Assembly: GCF_001636345.1 (NCBI RefSeq)
Contig: NZ_KV440945.1
Coordinates: 4,003,854-4,067,853 of the forward strand
DNA length: 64,000 nucleotides
From: Cytobacillus gottheilii
GTDB lineage: Bacteria; Bacillota; Bacilli; Bacillales; Cytobacillaceae
Reading direction: 5' to 3'
Shown: piece after piece, positions 41,731 through 50,310 of the stretch
Layout of the letters: every line of letters begins with the position of its first letter
Position numbering within the stretch: position 1 is the stretch's first letter
The notes under the pieces: generated by a model
Seen by the model: the letters and a program-made list of their open reading frames with translations, nothing else
Told to the model about the DNA's origin: nothing
Database searches by the model: none
Translations under genes and position numbers: made by a program

Positions 41731-42549
41731 TTATTTTTTAATATAAAATTTCTCTTTAAAATTAAACGGCTCAAACATCTCTGTTTCAGTACGAATTGAT
41801 TCCTTGCTGCCCAGACCTAAAAATCCTTTTTTCGTTAAACTTGCGTTAAACAGGTTTAGTACATGTCCTTGTAATTCCAGATTAAAGTAAATGAGTACAT
41901 TGCGGCAGATGATAACATGGAACTCATTAAACGATCGATCTGTAACTAGATTGTGCTGAGCAAAAATAATCCGATCCAGGAGATGCTTATTCAAATAAGC
42001 AGCTTCGCTATCAGCCGTATAATATTCCGAAAAAGACTTTTTTCCGCCAGCCAGCATATAGTTTTTCGTGTACGCTTGCATTTTATGGAGTGGAATAATG
42101 CCGCTCTCTGCTTTCTTTAAAACTTTTTCATTCATGTCAGTTGCATAGATGCTTGTAATAGCTCCAAGACCTTCCTCCTCCATAAGAATAGCCATTGAGT
42201 ATGGCTCTTCACCGGTAGAACAGCCCGCATGCCATATTCTTATTTCAGGAAGCCCAGCAAGAAGCGGCACTACTTCTTTGCGAAATGTTTGAAAGAAGCT
42301 CGGATCTCTGAACATTTCTGTTACATTTATCGAGAAGTCGCTTAATATTTTTGTCAGCATGTGTTCATCATGAATAATTCTTTCTGTTAAGAGGGTCATG
42401 TTGGCAATCCGCTCAAGCCGAAGTCTATTCTCAACTCTCCGTTTAATGGAAGCACGCATATATTTTCGAAAGTCATAACCTGATAATTTATAAACTGCAT
42501 GAAGCAGCAAGTCTAATTCCAATTCTTCTTTATCCATGAATATTTTCAT
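41731..42549 (-). CDS. rsbM: RsbM: CheR-type methyltransferase
   Basis: 272 residues with the CheR layout: an N-terminal helical domain (about 10-75; YDFRKYMRASIKRRVENRL) and an SAM-binding methyltransferase domain (about 85-272; RIWHAGCSTGEEPYSMAILM, ATDMNEKVL, HVIICRNVLIYF). In B. cereus RsbM methylates the kinase RsbK and damps SigB activation. The gene order relative to rsbY and rsbK fits. The start is a little uncertain: ATG 42549 or ATG 42537. A SigB-type promoter lies about 70 bases upstream. Confidence 0.9.
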   Translation of the reverse strand: MKIFMDKEELELDLLLHAVYKLSGYDFRKYMRASIKRRVENRLRLERIANMTLLTERIIHDEHMLTKILSDFSINVTEMFRDPSFFQTFRKEVVPLLAGLPEIRIWHAGCSTGEEPYSMAILMEEEGLGAITSIYATDMNEKVLKKAESGIIPLHKMQAYTKNYMLAGGKKSFSEYYTADSEAAYLNKHLLDRIIFAQHNLVTDRSFNEFHVIICRNVLIYFNLELQGHVLNLFNASLTKKGFLGLGSKESIRTETEMFEPFNFKEKFYIKK

Positions 42550-42618
42550 TCCTCATCTTTCTCAATCATTCTTCTAAACACGCATTTCCATTGCGTCCGA
42601 ATATAAAGCAATCCTTAA

Positions 42619-42644
42619 ATACCCAGATTTATAGATGAGTAAAC
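42619..42644 (-). promoter_or_regulatory. Putative SigB promoter of rsbM
   Basis: On the minus strand GTTTAC (42639-42644), a 14-base spacer and GGGTAT (42619-42624). One mismatch to the SigB consensus. Confidence 0.75.
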
Positions 42645-42667
42645 CTATTGTAACGTTTTACCTATAA

Positions 42668-42703
42668 AAGATGGCGGCTTGTGTGATAAGCCGCCATCTT
42701 CCT
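42668..42703 (-). terminator. Terminator after rsbK
   Basis: A perfect 13-bp stem AAGATGGCGGCTT/AAGCCGCCATCTT followed by a short T run on the minus strand. Confidence 0.8.
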
Positions 42704-42757
42704 GTAACATGTTTTTTGCACCTAATCAGGCGTTAAAGCCTGCATCCTCCTGGCGCA

Positions 42758-45559
42758 TTACTTTGCAATCCACACACGCATCACTGATAGGAGCTGGTCT
42801 AGCTTGAGTGGTTTGCTGATGTAGTCTGATGCTCCTGCTTCGATACATTTTTCGCGATCGCCTTTCATAGCCTTTGCTGTTAAAGCGATGATTGGAACAT
42901 CGTGGTGCTGTTCTAGGCCGCGGATTCTTTTCATTGTTTCATAGCCATCCATTACCGGCATCATAATATCCATTAGGACAATATCTACTTGGTCTTGGGA
43001 CATTAAGGTATCAAGACATTGAAGACCATTCGATGCTGTAATGACATTCATTCCTTCTTTTTCTAAGGCATTTTTCAAAGCATAGATATTACGATTATCA
43101 TCATCTACAACGATAACTGTTTTACCCTTAAGGTCCTTTGTCAGCTCAGCCTTTTCAATCGGTTCTTCTATTTCAATTGTTTCTTTTACATGCTCATTTG
43201 ATAAGGTGTTTTCTATTGCCAAAGCAGATGCTGCTTCCTCTTCTGCTTTTAATTCCTCCATTGTGGCAGGCATTCCTCCCGGTAAGCTAGGGATGATTAA
43301 AGCAAAGCTGCTTCCTTCTCCTTCAACACTGCGTTCTACCTTACATGTGCCGCCCAGCAGAGTAGCAAACTCTTTTGTAATGGATAAACCAAGACCCGTT
43401 CCTCCATATTTGCGCATGGTTGCACCGTCAGCTTGCTGGAATGCTTCAAAGATCATTTTTTGCTTATCAGGTGCAATCCCGATCCCTGTATCAGAAATAA
43501 TTATTTTTAGCCAATTCGTTGAATGCTCTGCCATAGGCAGTAGAGCATACTCCTCTTGTTTCGCTTTTTCAAGCAACACAGTTACCGAACCTTTTTCTGT
43601 AAATTTGAATGCATTTGATAGCAGGTTTTTGACAACTTGCTGCAGACGCATTTCATCTGTATGCATAAGCATTGGTATATCATCATTTGAATTCACAGAA
43701 AAGTCCAGACCTTTATGCTTTGCCATTTGTGCAAAATGAAGCTTAATGCGATCAGCAAAGTCTACGATATTGACTTCTTCAAACTTAATTTCAAGCTTCC
43801 CGACTTCTACCTTTGAAAGATCGAGAATATCATTGATTAAGTTCAGAAGATCCTGGCCTGATGTATGAATTACACGTGAGAATTCCTTCTGTTCGTCTGT
43901 TAGTACCTGATCTGGATCCTCTTCAAGCATTTCCGATAATAATAGAATGCTGTTTAAAGGTGTTCTCAGCTCATGTGACATATTGGCAAGGAACTCAGAT
44001 TTATATTTTGAACTTAATGTTAATTCCTTCGCTTTTTCTTCCAGCTCTTCTTTTGCAGCAAGAAGTTCTTCAGACTTCAGTTCTGCATCCTTTGTACGTT
44101 CCTCAAGCTGTTCATTGATAATCCGCAATTCTTCTGCTTGGGTCTGCATCTCTTCAGATTGTGCCTGCAGTTCTTCTGATTGCGTCTGCAATTCTTCTGA
44201 TTGGGTCTGCAGTTCTTCTGTCTGCGCTTGCGATTCCTGAAGCAAACGGACAATTTCCATTCGTCCGGCAATATTTGTAATGGCTATTCCAAGCGTTTCT
44301 GTTACTTCTTCAATCAATTTAACTTGTGCATTCGTAAAATACTGCAGCCCCGCAAGCTCAATCACCGCGACAACTTCATCATTCATCAGGATTGGCGCCA
44401 TAACAATACTTCTTGGCTGGAATTCCCCAAGGCCAGTTGTCATCATGCGGTAATTATCTGGAATATCGCGAATTTGTGTTATTTTCTTATCCAGAACAGT
44501 TTGGCCGATTAATCCTTCACCTGGTGCGAAGGCATTTCTTCCTGCACTATTTCTTTCTCCAGCAACTGCAGCAACTTGTTTATAAAGAATGTCATCTCCA
44601 TTTTCATGTTTGAGATAAAAAATACCAAGGTCAGCACCAGCAATTGGTGTCAGTTTCTTTATAAAATAAGATGCCAGTTCATCTACTGTTATAAATCTGC
44701 TATACGCTCCGATAATGTCTGCGGAAGTCGATTGTATCCAGTTTTGTTCAGTGATTTCGGCCGTATATCTTTTTTCTTTTTTATTGTAATCCTCTAAAGA
44801 GTCGGCCATATAGTTAAATGCCTTCGCAATCTCGCCGATCTCATCTTGTGTTTCTACTTCCAAACGAGGAATTTTAGATAGCTCGTTATAATCAATGTCA
44901 TTGATTCCTTTAGTAATGCTATTTATGCTTCTGCTTGTACTCCGAATGACCCAGATCGTCACTCCGATAATTAGGATAATCGCAATAGAAACAGCCGAAA
45001 TAATGAAAATAAGAAGCTGATTATATGTGTTTGTAGCACTTTCAAGGGAATCATTCATTAGTGTTTCTTGATGATCCTTAAAATCTGCCAATTGCTGCAG
45101 CAGCATATCTCGATTTTCCAGTTCATTTGAATATAAAGCTGCTACACCCGCTTCATTTCCCTCATTCATTAACTGGATAATTTCCTGTTCCATTTCCAGA
45201 TAGGAGTCATAACTTGCTCTTAATTGAGTAAAGATGCCCCTGCCGCTTTCTGTATTAATGCTGCGTTCAAGGTCAATCAAATTGCTTTCAATCGTTTGGT
45301 GACTTTCCTGCAATGAACTAGCCAATATTTGAGCATCCAGTTCTTCACCATATGAGATAACATTTAGAAGCATACGGTCGGCTTCGTAAAATTCCTGTCT
45401 AATTTCTGTCGCTTCATTTACTTTGCTATATCGGTCCTGAACGATCTCCAGCATATTTTCTCTCATAACGTTTACCATCATTAGAATGACAAACATGAGC
45501 AAAAATAAAAAAAGAGTGGTCAGTCCTAACCCGATGAACTGCTTTCTCTTAAAGCTCAA
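42758..45559 (-). CDS. rsbK: RsbK: multidomain hybrid sensor histidine kinase
   Basis: 933 residues. Order: TM helix (about 8-32), extracellular helical CHASE3-like region (about 35-175), TM helix (about 178-203), HAMP (about 204-262), GAF domain (about 275-430), a coiled coil of EELQ-type heptads (about 440-500), HisKA with SHELRTPLNS (His about 528), an ATPase domain (DTGIGIAP, GGTGLGLS) and a C-terminal receiver (phosphoacceptor in VLMDIMMPVMDGY, about 863). This is the RsbK plan of B. cereus, where it signals to RsbY. TTG is the start, 5 bases after a G-rich ribosome site. No SigB promoter was found before it. Confidence 0.92.
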   Translation of the reverse strand: MSFKRKQFIGLGLTTLFLFLLMFVILMMVNVMRENMLEIVQDRYSKVNEATEIRQEFYEADRMLLNVISYGEELDAQILASSLQESHQTIESNLIDLERSINTESGRGIFTQLRASYDSYLEMEQEIIQLMNEGNEAGVAALYSNELENRDMLLQQLADFKDHQETLMNDSLESATNTYNQLLIFIISAVSIAIILIIGVTIWVIRSTSRSINSITKGINDIDYNELSKIPRLEVETQDEIGEIAKAFNYMADSLEDYNKKEKRYTAEITEQNWIQSTSADIIGAYSRFITVDELASYFIKKLTPIAGADLGIFYLKHENGDDILYKQVAAVAGERNSAGRNAFAPGEGLIGQTVLDKKITQIRDIPDNYRMMTTGLGEFQPRSIVMAPILMNDEVVAVIELAGLQYFTNAQVKLIEEVTETLGIAITNIAGRMEIVRLLQESQAQTEELQTQSEELQTQSEELQAQSEEMQTQAEELRIINEQLEERTKDAELKSEELLAAKEELEEKAKELTLSSKYKSEFLANMSHELRTPLNSILLLSEMLEEDPDQVLTDEQKEFSRVIHTSGQDLLNLINDILDLSKVEVGKLEIKFEEVNIVDFADRIKLHFAQMAKHKGLDFSVNSNDDIPMLMHTDEMRLQQVVKNLLSNAFKFTEKGSVTVLLEKAKQEEYALLPMAEHSTNWLKIIISDTGIGIAPDKQKMIFEAFQQADGATMRKYGGTGLGLSITKEFATLLGGTCKVERSVEGEGSSFALIIPSLPGGMPATMEELKAEEEAASALAIENTLSNEHVKETIEIEEPIEKAELTKDLKGKTVIVVDDDNRNIYALKNALEKEGMNVITASNGLQCLDTLMSQDQVDIVLMDIMMPVMDGYETMKRIRGLEQHHDVPIIALTAKAMKGDREKCIEAGASDYISKPLKLDQLLSVMRVWIAK

Positions 45560-45753
45560 AAATGCCCCCCCTATCTCTAACTTTATTCCTAATACAAATA
45601 TAGCAATAAAAACAGTATGTTACGAGTTTTTAAGTTAAAAACTTCTAAAATATATATATTCCAATTTTTTCATTGGTAAATAGCGGGAATACCGATTTTA
45701 TTAGTCATAATATTCAATTACTTATTATGTTTTTTGCCATTTTAATCTGAAAA

Positions 45754-45776
45754 AGAGAGCGAATGATTCGCTCTCT
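45754..45776 (-). terminator. Rho-independent terminator
   Basis: A perfect stem AGAGAGCGAAT/ATTCGCTCTCT followed by TTTTC on the minus strand. Confidence 0.85.
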
Positions 45777-45791
45777 AAATTCATGTCCCTT

Positions 45792-48512
45792 TTACTGATA
45801 TGGGATTTTTTCTTGGTTAGAAGAAATCATCCATTCATATTGTCTTAATCTCAAATCAAAAAGAGTCAATGGATCACGATAGCGCTCTGGCTGCTTTCTC
45901 ATTTGTTCTAAACCATGACTGGCACCTTCTATAGCGTCCTTTGTTTCGGTTACTGCTTCCTCTAATACATCAAACGGCTGCCTAAAAAATATGTTTATAT
46001 CTCTTTCTAATCCTTGTTCGAAAAGATCAAACGGCTGAATAAACCGCTCTGAAATCTGATTTGTAACTTCATTATAATCTTCATGCTCTATAAACTGTTT
46101 ATATCTGTTATGAAGCATCGTTTTATTTTGCAGTCCGCCAAAGAGTTTTCCTGCGCTTTTCAATATAAATTGTGAAGGTGAAAACTTTAACAGAATATTC
46201 ACATGCTCAAAACGCACAGTTCCTCTTGTCATTCTGTCAGCATCTCTCGCCCAGTCTTCAAGCACTTTAAAGTCACATAGCAACCGCAGCTTTTCTTCAT
46301 TATACATATCATTAAAGCCTTCGCCGATATCATCAAGAAAGCGCTGGCTCTCCGCTAATTCAGCTTCACTGCTGACGATCCATTCAGTAAAACGATTATG
46401 AAACTCCGGCAAGACCTCCAGTTCGATAAATTGCTGGGCTTTCCGGTTCATCTCTTCATTTAATTCCACATGTATATTTCCAAAATTGCTGCTTTCCGTA
46501 ATCAGCTCTGAACATTGTCTAAATAGTTCAGGGAGCTTAGAGGTTATTTTATCCTTCATTTCATTCTTCAGCTGGTTAAAATCAGCTGTTATAGATTGCA
46601 CTTTCCCCTCTTCAGTGTCCTCAAGCTGATGAATAGCGCCTTTTAATTTTGCCTGCATTTCTTCATTCCAGCTGATCTGTTCGACCAATGTATTTTCCTT
46701 TTCACTTCTTTTTTCAAGCAGGTAATTGATTGATTTCCTTATATAGTAGAGCACTTTTTTTGTCCGTTCTACTTCAAGGCTTCTTCCGCTAATCATCTGG
46801 CGGATAAAGGCTCCCAGCTCTTCCATTTGATCCTGTCCATGATAATGCAATGAATACGAAAAGATAGATGCACTAGGAAAACTAGTGTATATTCTTTGAG
46901 CAACTTCCTCTGCCGCATTTTGGACTCCAAATTCCTCCTGCAGTAAGAGGAAATGTACTGGCAAATTGGGAGCTTTATTCTGTATTTTTTCAACAGCCTC
47001 AATCTCTTCCTCAGTAATTGAATGACGAACATCAATTACAAGAAGCAGCTGATCCGCAAAATGCAAGTATTGCTGCAGATTTTTAGCCATGATATGCTGC
47101 TGATCTTTTGCATGAATAATAGCCGTGTGATGCTGCTGAAGAAACGGAATTGGCATTTCTGCATCAACAATCATCTGCTGCAGGCCGCCTCTATATTCTC
47201 GCGTCTCTTCAATTGAATTCAGCGGAATCATCTTGTCATCCATTATAGCTGTTAGTTTATTTTCTTCTGAGTCCTTAATCATCACTGCACTGCTTTCAAG
47301 TTCACCCGCAAATGGAAAGGATGTTATAGCTTCTAGAAATTCAGCTGCTGAACTTTTTCCTGCCCCGGAAACAAGCAAATGCAGTTCATCCAAATTTAGC
47401 AGCTCCCGCACCATCCATTTAAACCGTTCTCCCATAAAGACACCATTTTCAGATGCCCAGGACATAAGGCTTTCAAACAAGGCGAAACCTGACTGCAGTC
47501 CATCTTGTGTACGTAAAGTATAGCTTAATGTTTTCTCAGCTTGATATATTGTCTCTTCATCTACATCTGATGGAAATAATTCTTGCCATGCCAGCACAGC
47601 GGAACCTGCCAATAAAGCGTGTGCTGAGGATGCAATGCTTAACCAAACTTTTAACGTATTCGGCATTAGATGAGCTATTTCACGCACTAAATATTTACCA
47701 GAGATCAGCTCTTTATAGGCATCCAAATAATGTTCTAAGAGTCTATTCCATGTATAGTCATCAGCATCATTTACATGAAGCAACATGTGATTTATTTCTT
47801 TTAAAAATGCAAACCGAAGCTCTTCTTTTTGCTGATAATGAAGAAATAAAGCAGATGCCAGCTGTTCAAACCTATTTTGATCAACTTCATATAGTGACAG
47901 CATTGCTTCGTTATAATAACTAGGTTCAGTTTGCTTCGTTTTTCCAGCTTCAATATACCTTTGCAGAACATCAAACCAGCTGACAGCCCTGGTGCGAATT
48001 GATTCATCTGCAGCAAGCTGCAATGCATTGCTCCAATCCTGATGTTTTTCAAAAAACATACGGGCAATTTCCGTGACGTCTGGATAATCCGGGTCTAAGG
48101 CAACAGCTTCCTTAATGGTATCAACTGCTAATTCAAGCTTTCCACATTGTATGTATAAGGAAAATAACTGCAGCAGCACTTCCATTTTCAAAATCGTGGA
48201 ATCTGTTTCAATCGTTTTGTATATATCCTCGGCCATTGACAGTAAATCAAGCTCAAAATAGGCATCTGCCATGTTTTTTTTCGCCCAAGGCTCCAGCTCA
48301 TTATTGATATTCTCCCACTTAAAAATGGCTGCCTCATAATCCTTGTGCATAAAGTAGAGTTCACCTTGTGCAAACCGAATTTGCGCTAAATCTGGAACCT
48401 CACTGCTCTGCTCTTCCATATAAATATCACCAAGGACTTTAAGAGGGTGTACTCCGTCACGACCATCCATAAATGTTTCATAATATACTTTTTTTATTAA
48501 TTGCTTTTCCAA
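45792..48512 (-). CDS. Large TPR protein with degenerate dynamin-like GTPase domain
   Basis: About 906 residues. The first 180 are TPR-like helical repeats (FAQGELYFMHKDYEAAIFKWE, LQLFSLYIQCGKLELAVDTIKEAV). A helical region follows. Near residue 380 is a P-loop-like LLVSGAGKSSAAEFLEAI, and further on DQLLLVIDVRHSITEEE, typical of the beta-strand before G4 in dynamin/septin-like GTPases. The first P-loop glycine is missing and no clear NKxD is seen, so nucleotide binding may be lost. The last 350 residues are long helices, as in dynamin stalks. The TTG start follows GGAGG by about 11 bases; an ATG at 48557 has no ribosome site. Function unknown. Confidence 0.75.
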   Translation of the reverse strand: MEKQLIKKVYYETFMDGRDGVHPLKVLGDIYMEEQSSEVPDLAQIRFAQGELYFMHKDYEAAIFKWENINNELEPWAKKNMADAYFELDLLSMAEDIYKTIETDSTILKMEVLLQLFSLYIQCGKLELAVDTIKEAVALDPDYPDVTEIARMFFEKHQDWSNALQLAADESIRTRAVSWFDVLQRYIEAGKTKQTEPSYYNEAMLSLYEVDQNRFEQLASALFLHYQQKEELRFAFLKEINHMLLHVNDADDYTWNRLLEHYLDAYKELISGKYLVREIAHLMPNTLKVWLSIASSAHALLAGSAVLAWQELFPSDVDEETIYQAEKTLSYTLRTQDGLQSGFALFESLMSWASENGVFMGERFKWMVRELLNLDELHLLVSGAGKSSAAEFLEAITSFPFAGELESSAVMIKDSEENKLTAIMDDKMIPLNSIEETREYRGGLQQMIVDAEMPIPFLQQHHTAIIHAKDQQHIMAKNLQQYLHFADQLLLVIDVRHSITEEEIEAVEKIQNKAPNLPVHFLLLQEEFGVQNAAEEVAQRIYTSFPSASIFSYSLHYHGQDQMEELGAFIRQMISGRSLEVERTKKVLYYIRKSINYLLEKRSEKENTLVEQISWNEEMQAKLKGAIHQLEDTEEGKVQSITADFNQLKNEMKDKITSKLPELFRQCSELITESSNFGNIHVELNEEMNRKAQQFIELEVLPEFHNRFTEWIVSSEAELAESQRFLDDIGEGFNDMYNEEKLRLLCDFKVLEDWARDADRMTRGTVRFEHVNILLKFSPSQFILKSAGKLFGGLQNKTMLHNRYKQFIEHEDYNEVTNQISERFIQPFDLFEQGLERDINIFFRQPFDVLEEAVTETKDAIEGASHGLEQMRKQPERYRDPLTLFDLRLRQYEWMISSNQEKIPYQ

Positions 48513-48645
48513 GTGTTCATCAACCTCCGCTATGCATCTTTTTACGCACAGACTCATTTATCATATATATCTTGTATTCTAACAAAGAAGATACGAAGAT
48601 AAATGTCATTTCCCTATCAATTCAAAGACAATCATATTAAGAAAA

Positions 48646-48770
48646 GCGGAAGCGCCTTGTTCAGCCCCGACAAGCTTAAGACAAGATGGCAAGAAGGTTG
48701 TTCTTTAACCTTCTGGACGGATTGGCTTAAGACCTCGAGGGGCTAGGCGCTGCAGCTAGACACTTTCCCA
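48646..48770. repeat. Structured Bacillaceae intergenic repeat
   Basis: Within the 650-base gap between the TPR/GTPase gene and ypuA is a nested palindromic element: outer AGCGCCT (48651) with AGGCGCT (48745), inner AGCCCC (48663) with GGGGCT (48739), central hairpin GAAGGTT/AACCTTC (48693-48713). GCTTAAGAC occurs once in each arm. Elements with this opening (AAAAGCGGAAGCGCC) and ending (GGCGCTGGAGCTAGACA-like) are frequent in Bacillaceae genomes by my recollection. The rest of the gap is AT rich; the ypuA promoter is at 49096-49123. Confidence 0.7.
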
Positions 48771-49095
48771 AACTATAAACCTATACTTGCCTTCAAAAGA
48801 TAGCAGTCCTTCTAGAAAGACAGGTTCTAGGAATATACCATTATCATATGATTAAAAGTAAGAAAAAGTATTCTATTCATTTAAAATTCCCAACTATTGC
48901 CCTGCAAGTTATGTAAAAAATGCTTTAATATAAAAGAACGCATAGTATTTTCCTTTACCACTGTCTATACTCATTAAAACGTTTGAAAGGAGCAAAGAAG
49001 CGGTATAAATCATATATATCATACCCACTTTGGTTCTGAATTACGACAGTTCGGATGATTTTACGTACCTTTTTCCCAATAATATATGTGATAAA

Positions 49096-49123
49096 TGAAA
49101 CTTTTATCATACAAAGACGTCTA
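49096..49123 (+). promoter_or_regulatory. ECF-sigma (SigM-like) promoter of the ypuA gene
   Basis: TGAAAC (49096-49101), a 16-base spacer and CGTCTA (49118-49123) match the B. subtilis SigM consensus. B. subtilis ypuA belongs to the SigM regulon, which supports it. Confidence 0.82.
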
Positions 49124-49163
49124 TATGATATAGCTCAAAATTATGAATAAGGAGTTTACTAAC

Positions 49164-50075
49164 ATGACAAATTTTAAAAAATGGCTGGCTGCAGCTGCAG
49201 CCCTATCTCTTGCTTTTAGTATAAATGGAACAGCTTTTGCTGCAAACGGAAATGAAGAAGAAAGTATTAATGAAAAATTTGGCCTGCCGATCGCCGTTTA
49301 TGGCGAAGCCTTAACAGCAGCTCAAAAAGAAGAAACACGCAGCCTGCTAAATATAAATGATCCTGAAATGGTGGAAGAAATAACGGTAACAAGTGAGGAC
49401 ATCGTTTATTATATTAAAGGAGATCCTCACTCTAATATGTATTCTTCAGCTAAAATCACACGCAAGGAAACGGGCGAAGGTGTCGTTATTAATCAGGTGA
49501 CTCCAGAAAATATTACTGAAGTTTCCGATGAAATGTATGCAAATGCTCTTTTAACCGCCGGCATTGAAGATGCAGTTGTAGACATCGCCTCTCCTGTTAA
49601 AGTAAGCGGACATTCTGCATTAGTTGGAATTTACAAAGCTTACGATCAAGGTGATAGCACTGCCCTTAATCAGGATCGTACTGAGGTAGCAAATGAAGAG
49701 CTTAGTTTGGCGACAAAACTGGCTGGACAAGAAGGACTTGATCAAGATAAAGTATCTGAGCTTCTGACTGAAATAAAAACCGCTATCGCTGAACAAAACC
49801 CGGCGACAAAAGAAGATATTCAGCAAATCATCGACGAACAGCTAAAGACACTTGAAGTATCATTAAGCGAAGAAGATCGCCAGCTTCTGGTCGATTTGTT
49901 TGAAAGAATGCGTGAACTGAACATTAATTTTGATAATGTTAAAAGCCAGCTCGAGGACTTAGCTAATGATGTAAAATCAAAAATTGAAGAAGCAGTTGGA
50001 GATAAAGGATTCCTTCAAGCTGTGTCTGACTTCTTTAAGAACCTTATTGATTCAATCAAAAGCATTTTTTCATAA
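49164..50075 (+). CDS. ypuA: YpuA-like DUF1002 secreted protein
   Basis: 303 residues. A signal peptide (WLAAAAALSLAFSINGTAFAA, cleavage near 27) is followed by a DUF1002 domain (about 35-230) with VYGEALTAAQKEETRSLL and VSGHSALVGIYKAY. The C-terminal 80 residues form an amphipathic coiled coil ending FFKNLIDSIKSIFS. It acts outside the cell; the role in envelope stress is not known. ATG 49164 is 9 bases after AAGGAG; an in-frame ATG at 49143 precedes that site and is rejected. Single gene. Confidence 0.87.
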   Translation: MTNFKKWLAAAAALSLAFSINGTAFAANGNEEESINEKFGLPIAVYGEALTAAQKEETRSLLNINDPEMVEEITVTSEDIVYYIKGDPHSNMYSSAKITRKETGEGVVINQVTPENITEVSDEMYANALLTAGIEDAVVDIASPVKVSGHSALVGIYKAYDQGDSTALNQDRTEVANEELSLATKLAGQEGLDQDKVSELLTEIKTAIAEQNPATKEDIQQIIDEQLKTLEVSLSEEDRQLLVDLFERMRELNINFDNVKSQLEDLANDVKSKIEEAVGDKGFLQAVSDFFKNLIDSIKSIFS

Positions 50076-50090
50076 AGCACGGATAAACAT

Positions 50091-50122
50091 TGCCTGGGGA
50101 CTTTTTTCTCCAGGCTTCTTTG
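50091..50122 (+). terminator. Rho-independent terminator
   Basis: Stem GCCTGG/CCAGGC followed by TTCTTTG, after ypuA. Confidence 0.65.
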
Positions 50123-50310
50123 TCTATAATAAGGAAAGTAAAAGGTCCTATGGAATTCGGACGGCGAAACCGCTGATTCGATATAATATTGTACAGAGAA
50201 AAAGACAACTTGGAATGACAGCTGAAAATAAAAATGGCTGAATGCTTTATTTCTTGCGATATAATCATTAAAATATGGATAACTACTTAAATAGAAAGGC
50301 TGATCCGAGT

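Noticed and set aside
43947..44240. Plus-strand ORF antisense to rsbK
   Set aside because: It is the reverse of the heptad-repeat coiled-coil coding region; serine-rich nonsense protein without start signals.
48979..49004. SigB-like promoter (GTTTGA...CGGTAT) upstream of ypuA
   Set aside because: Two mismatches, and it lies far upstream; the ECF promoter at 49096 is much better.
50076..50310. T-box riboswitch before glnS
   Set aside because: No specifier loop or the conserved GGTGG-type T-box element is visible.
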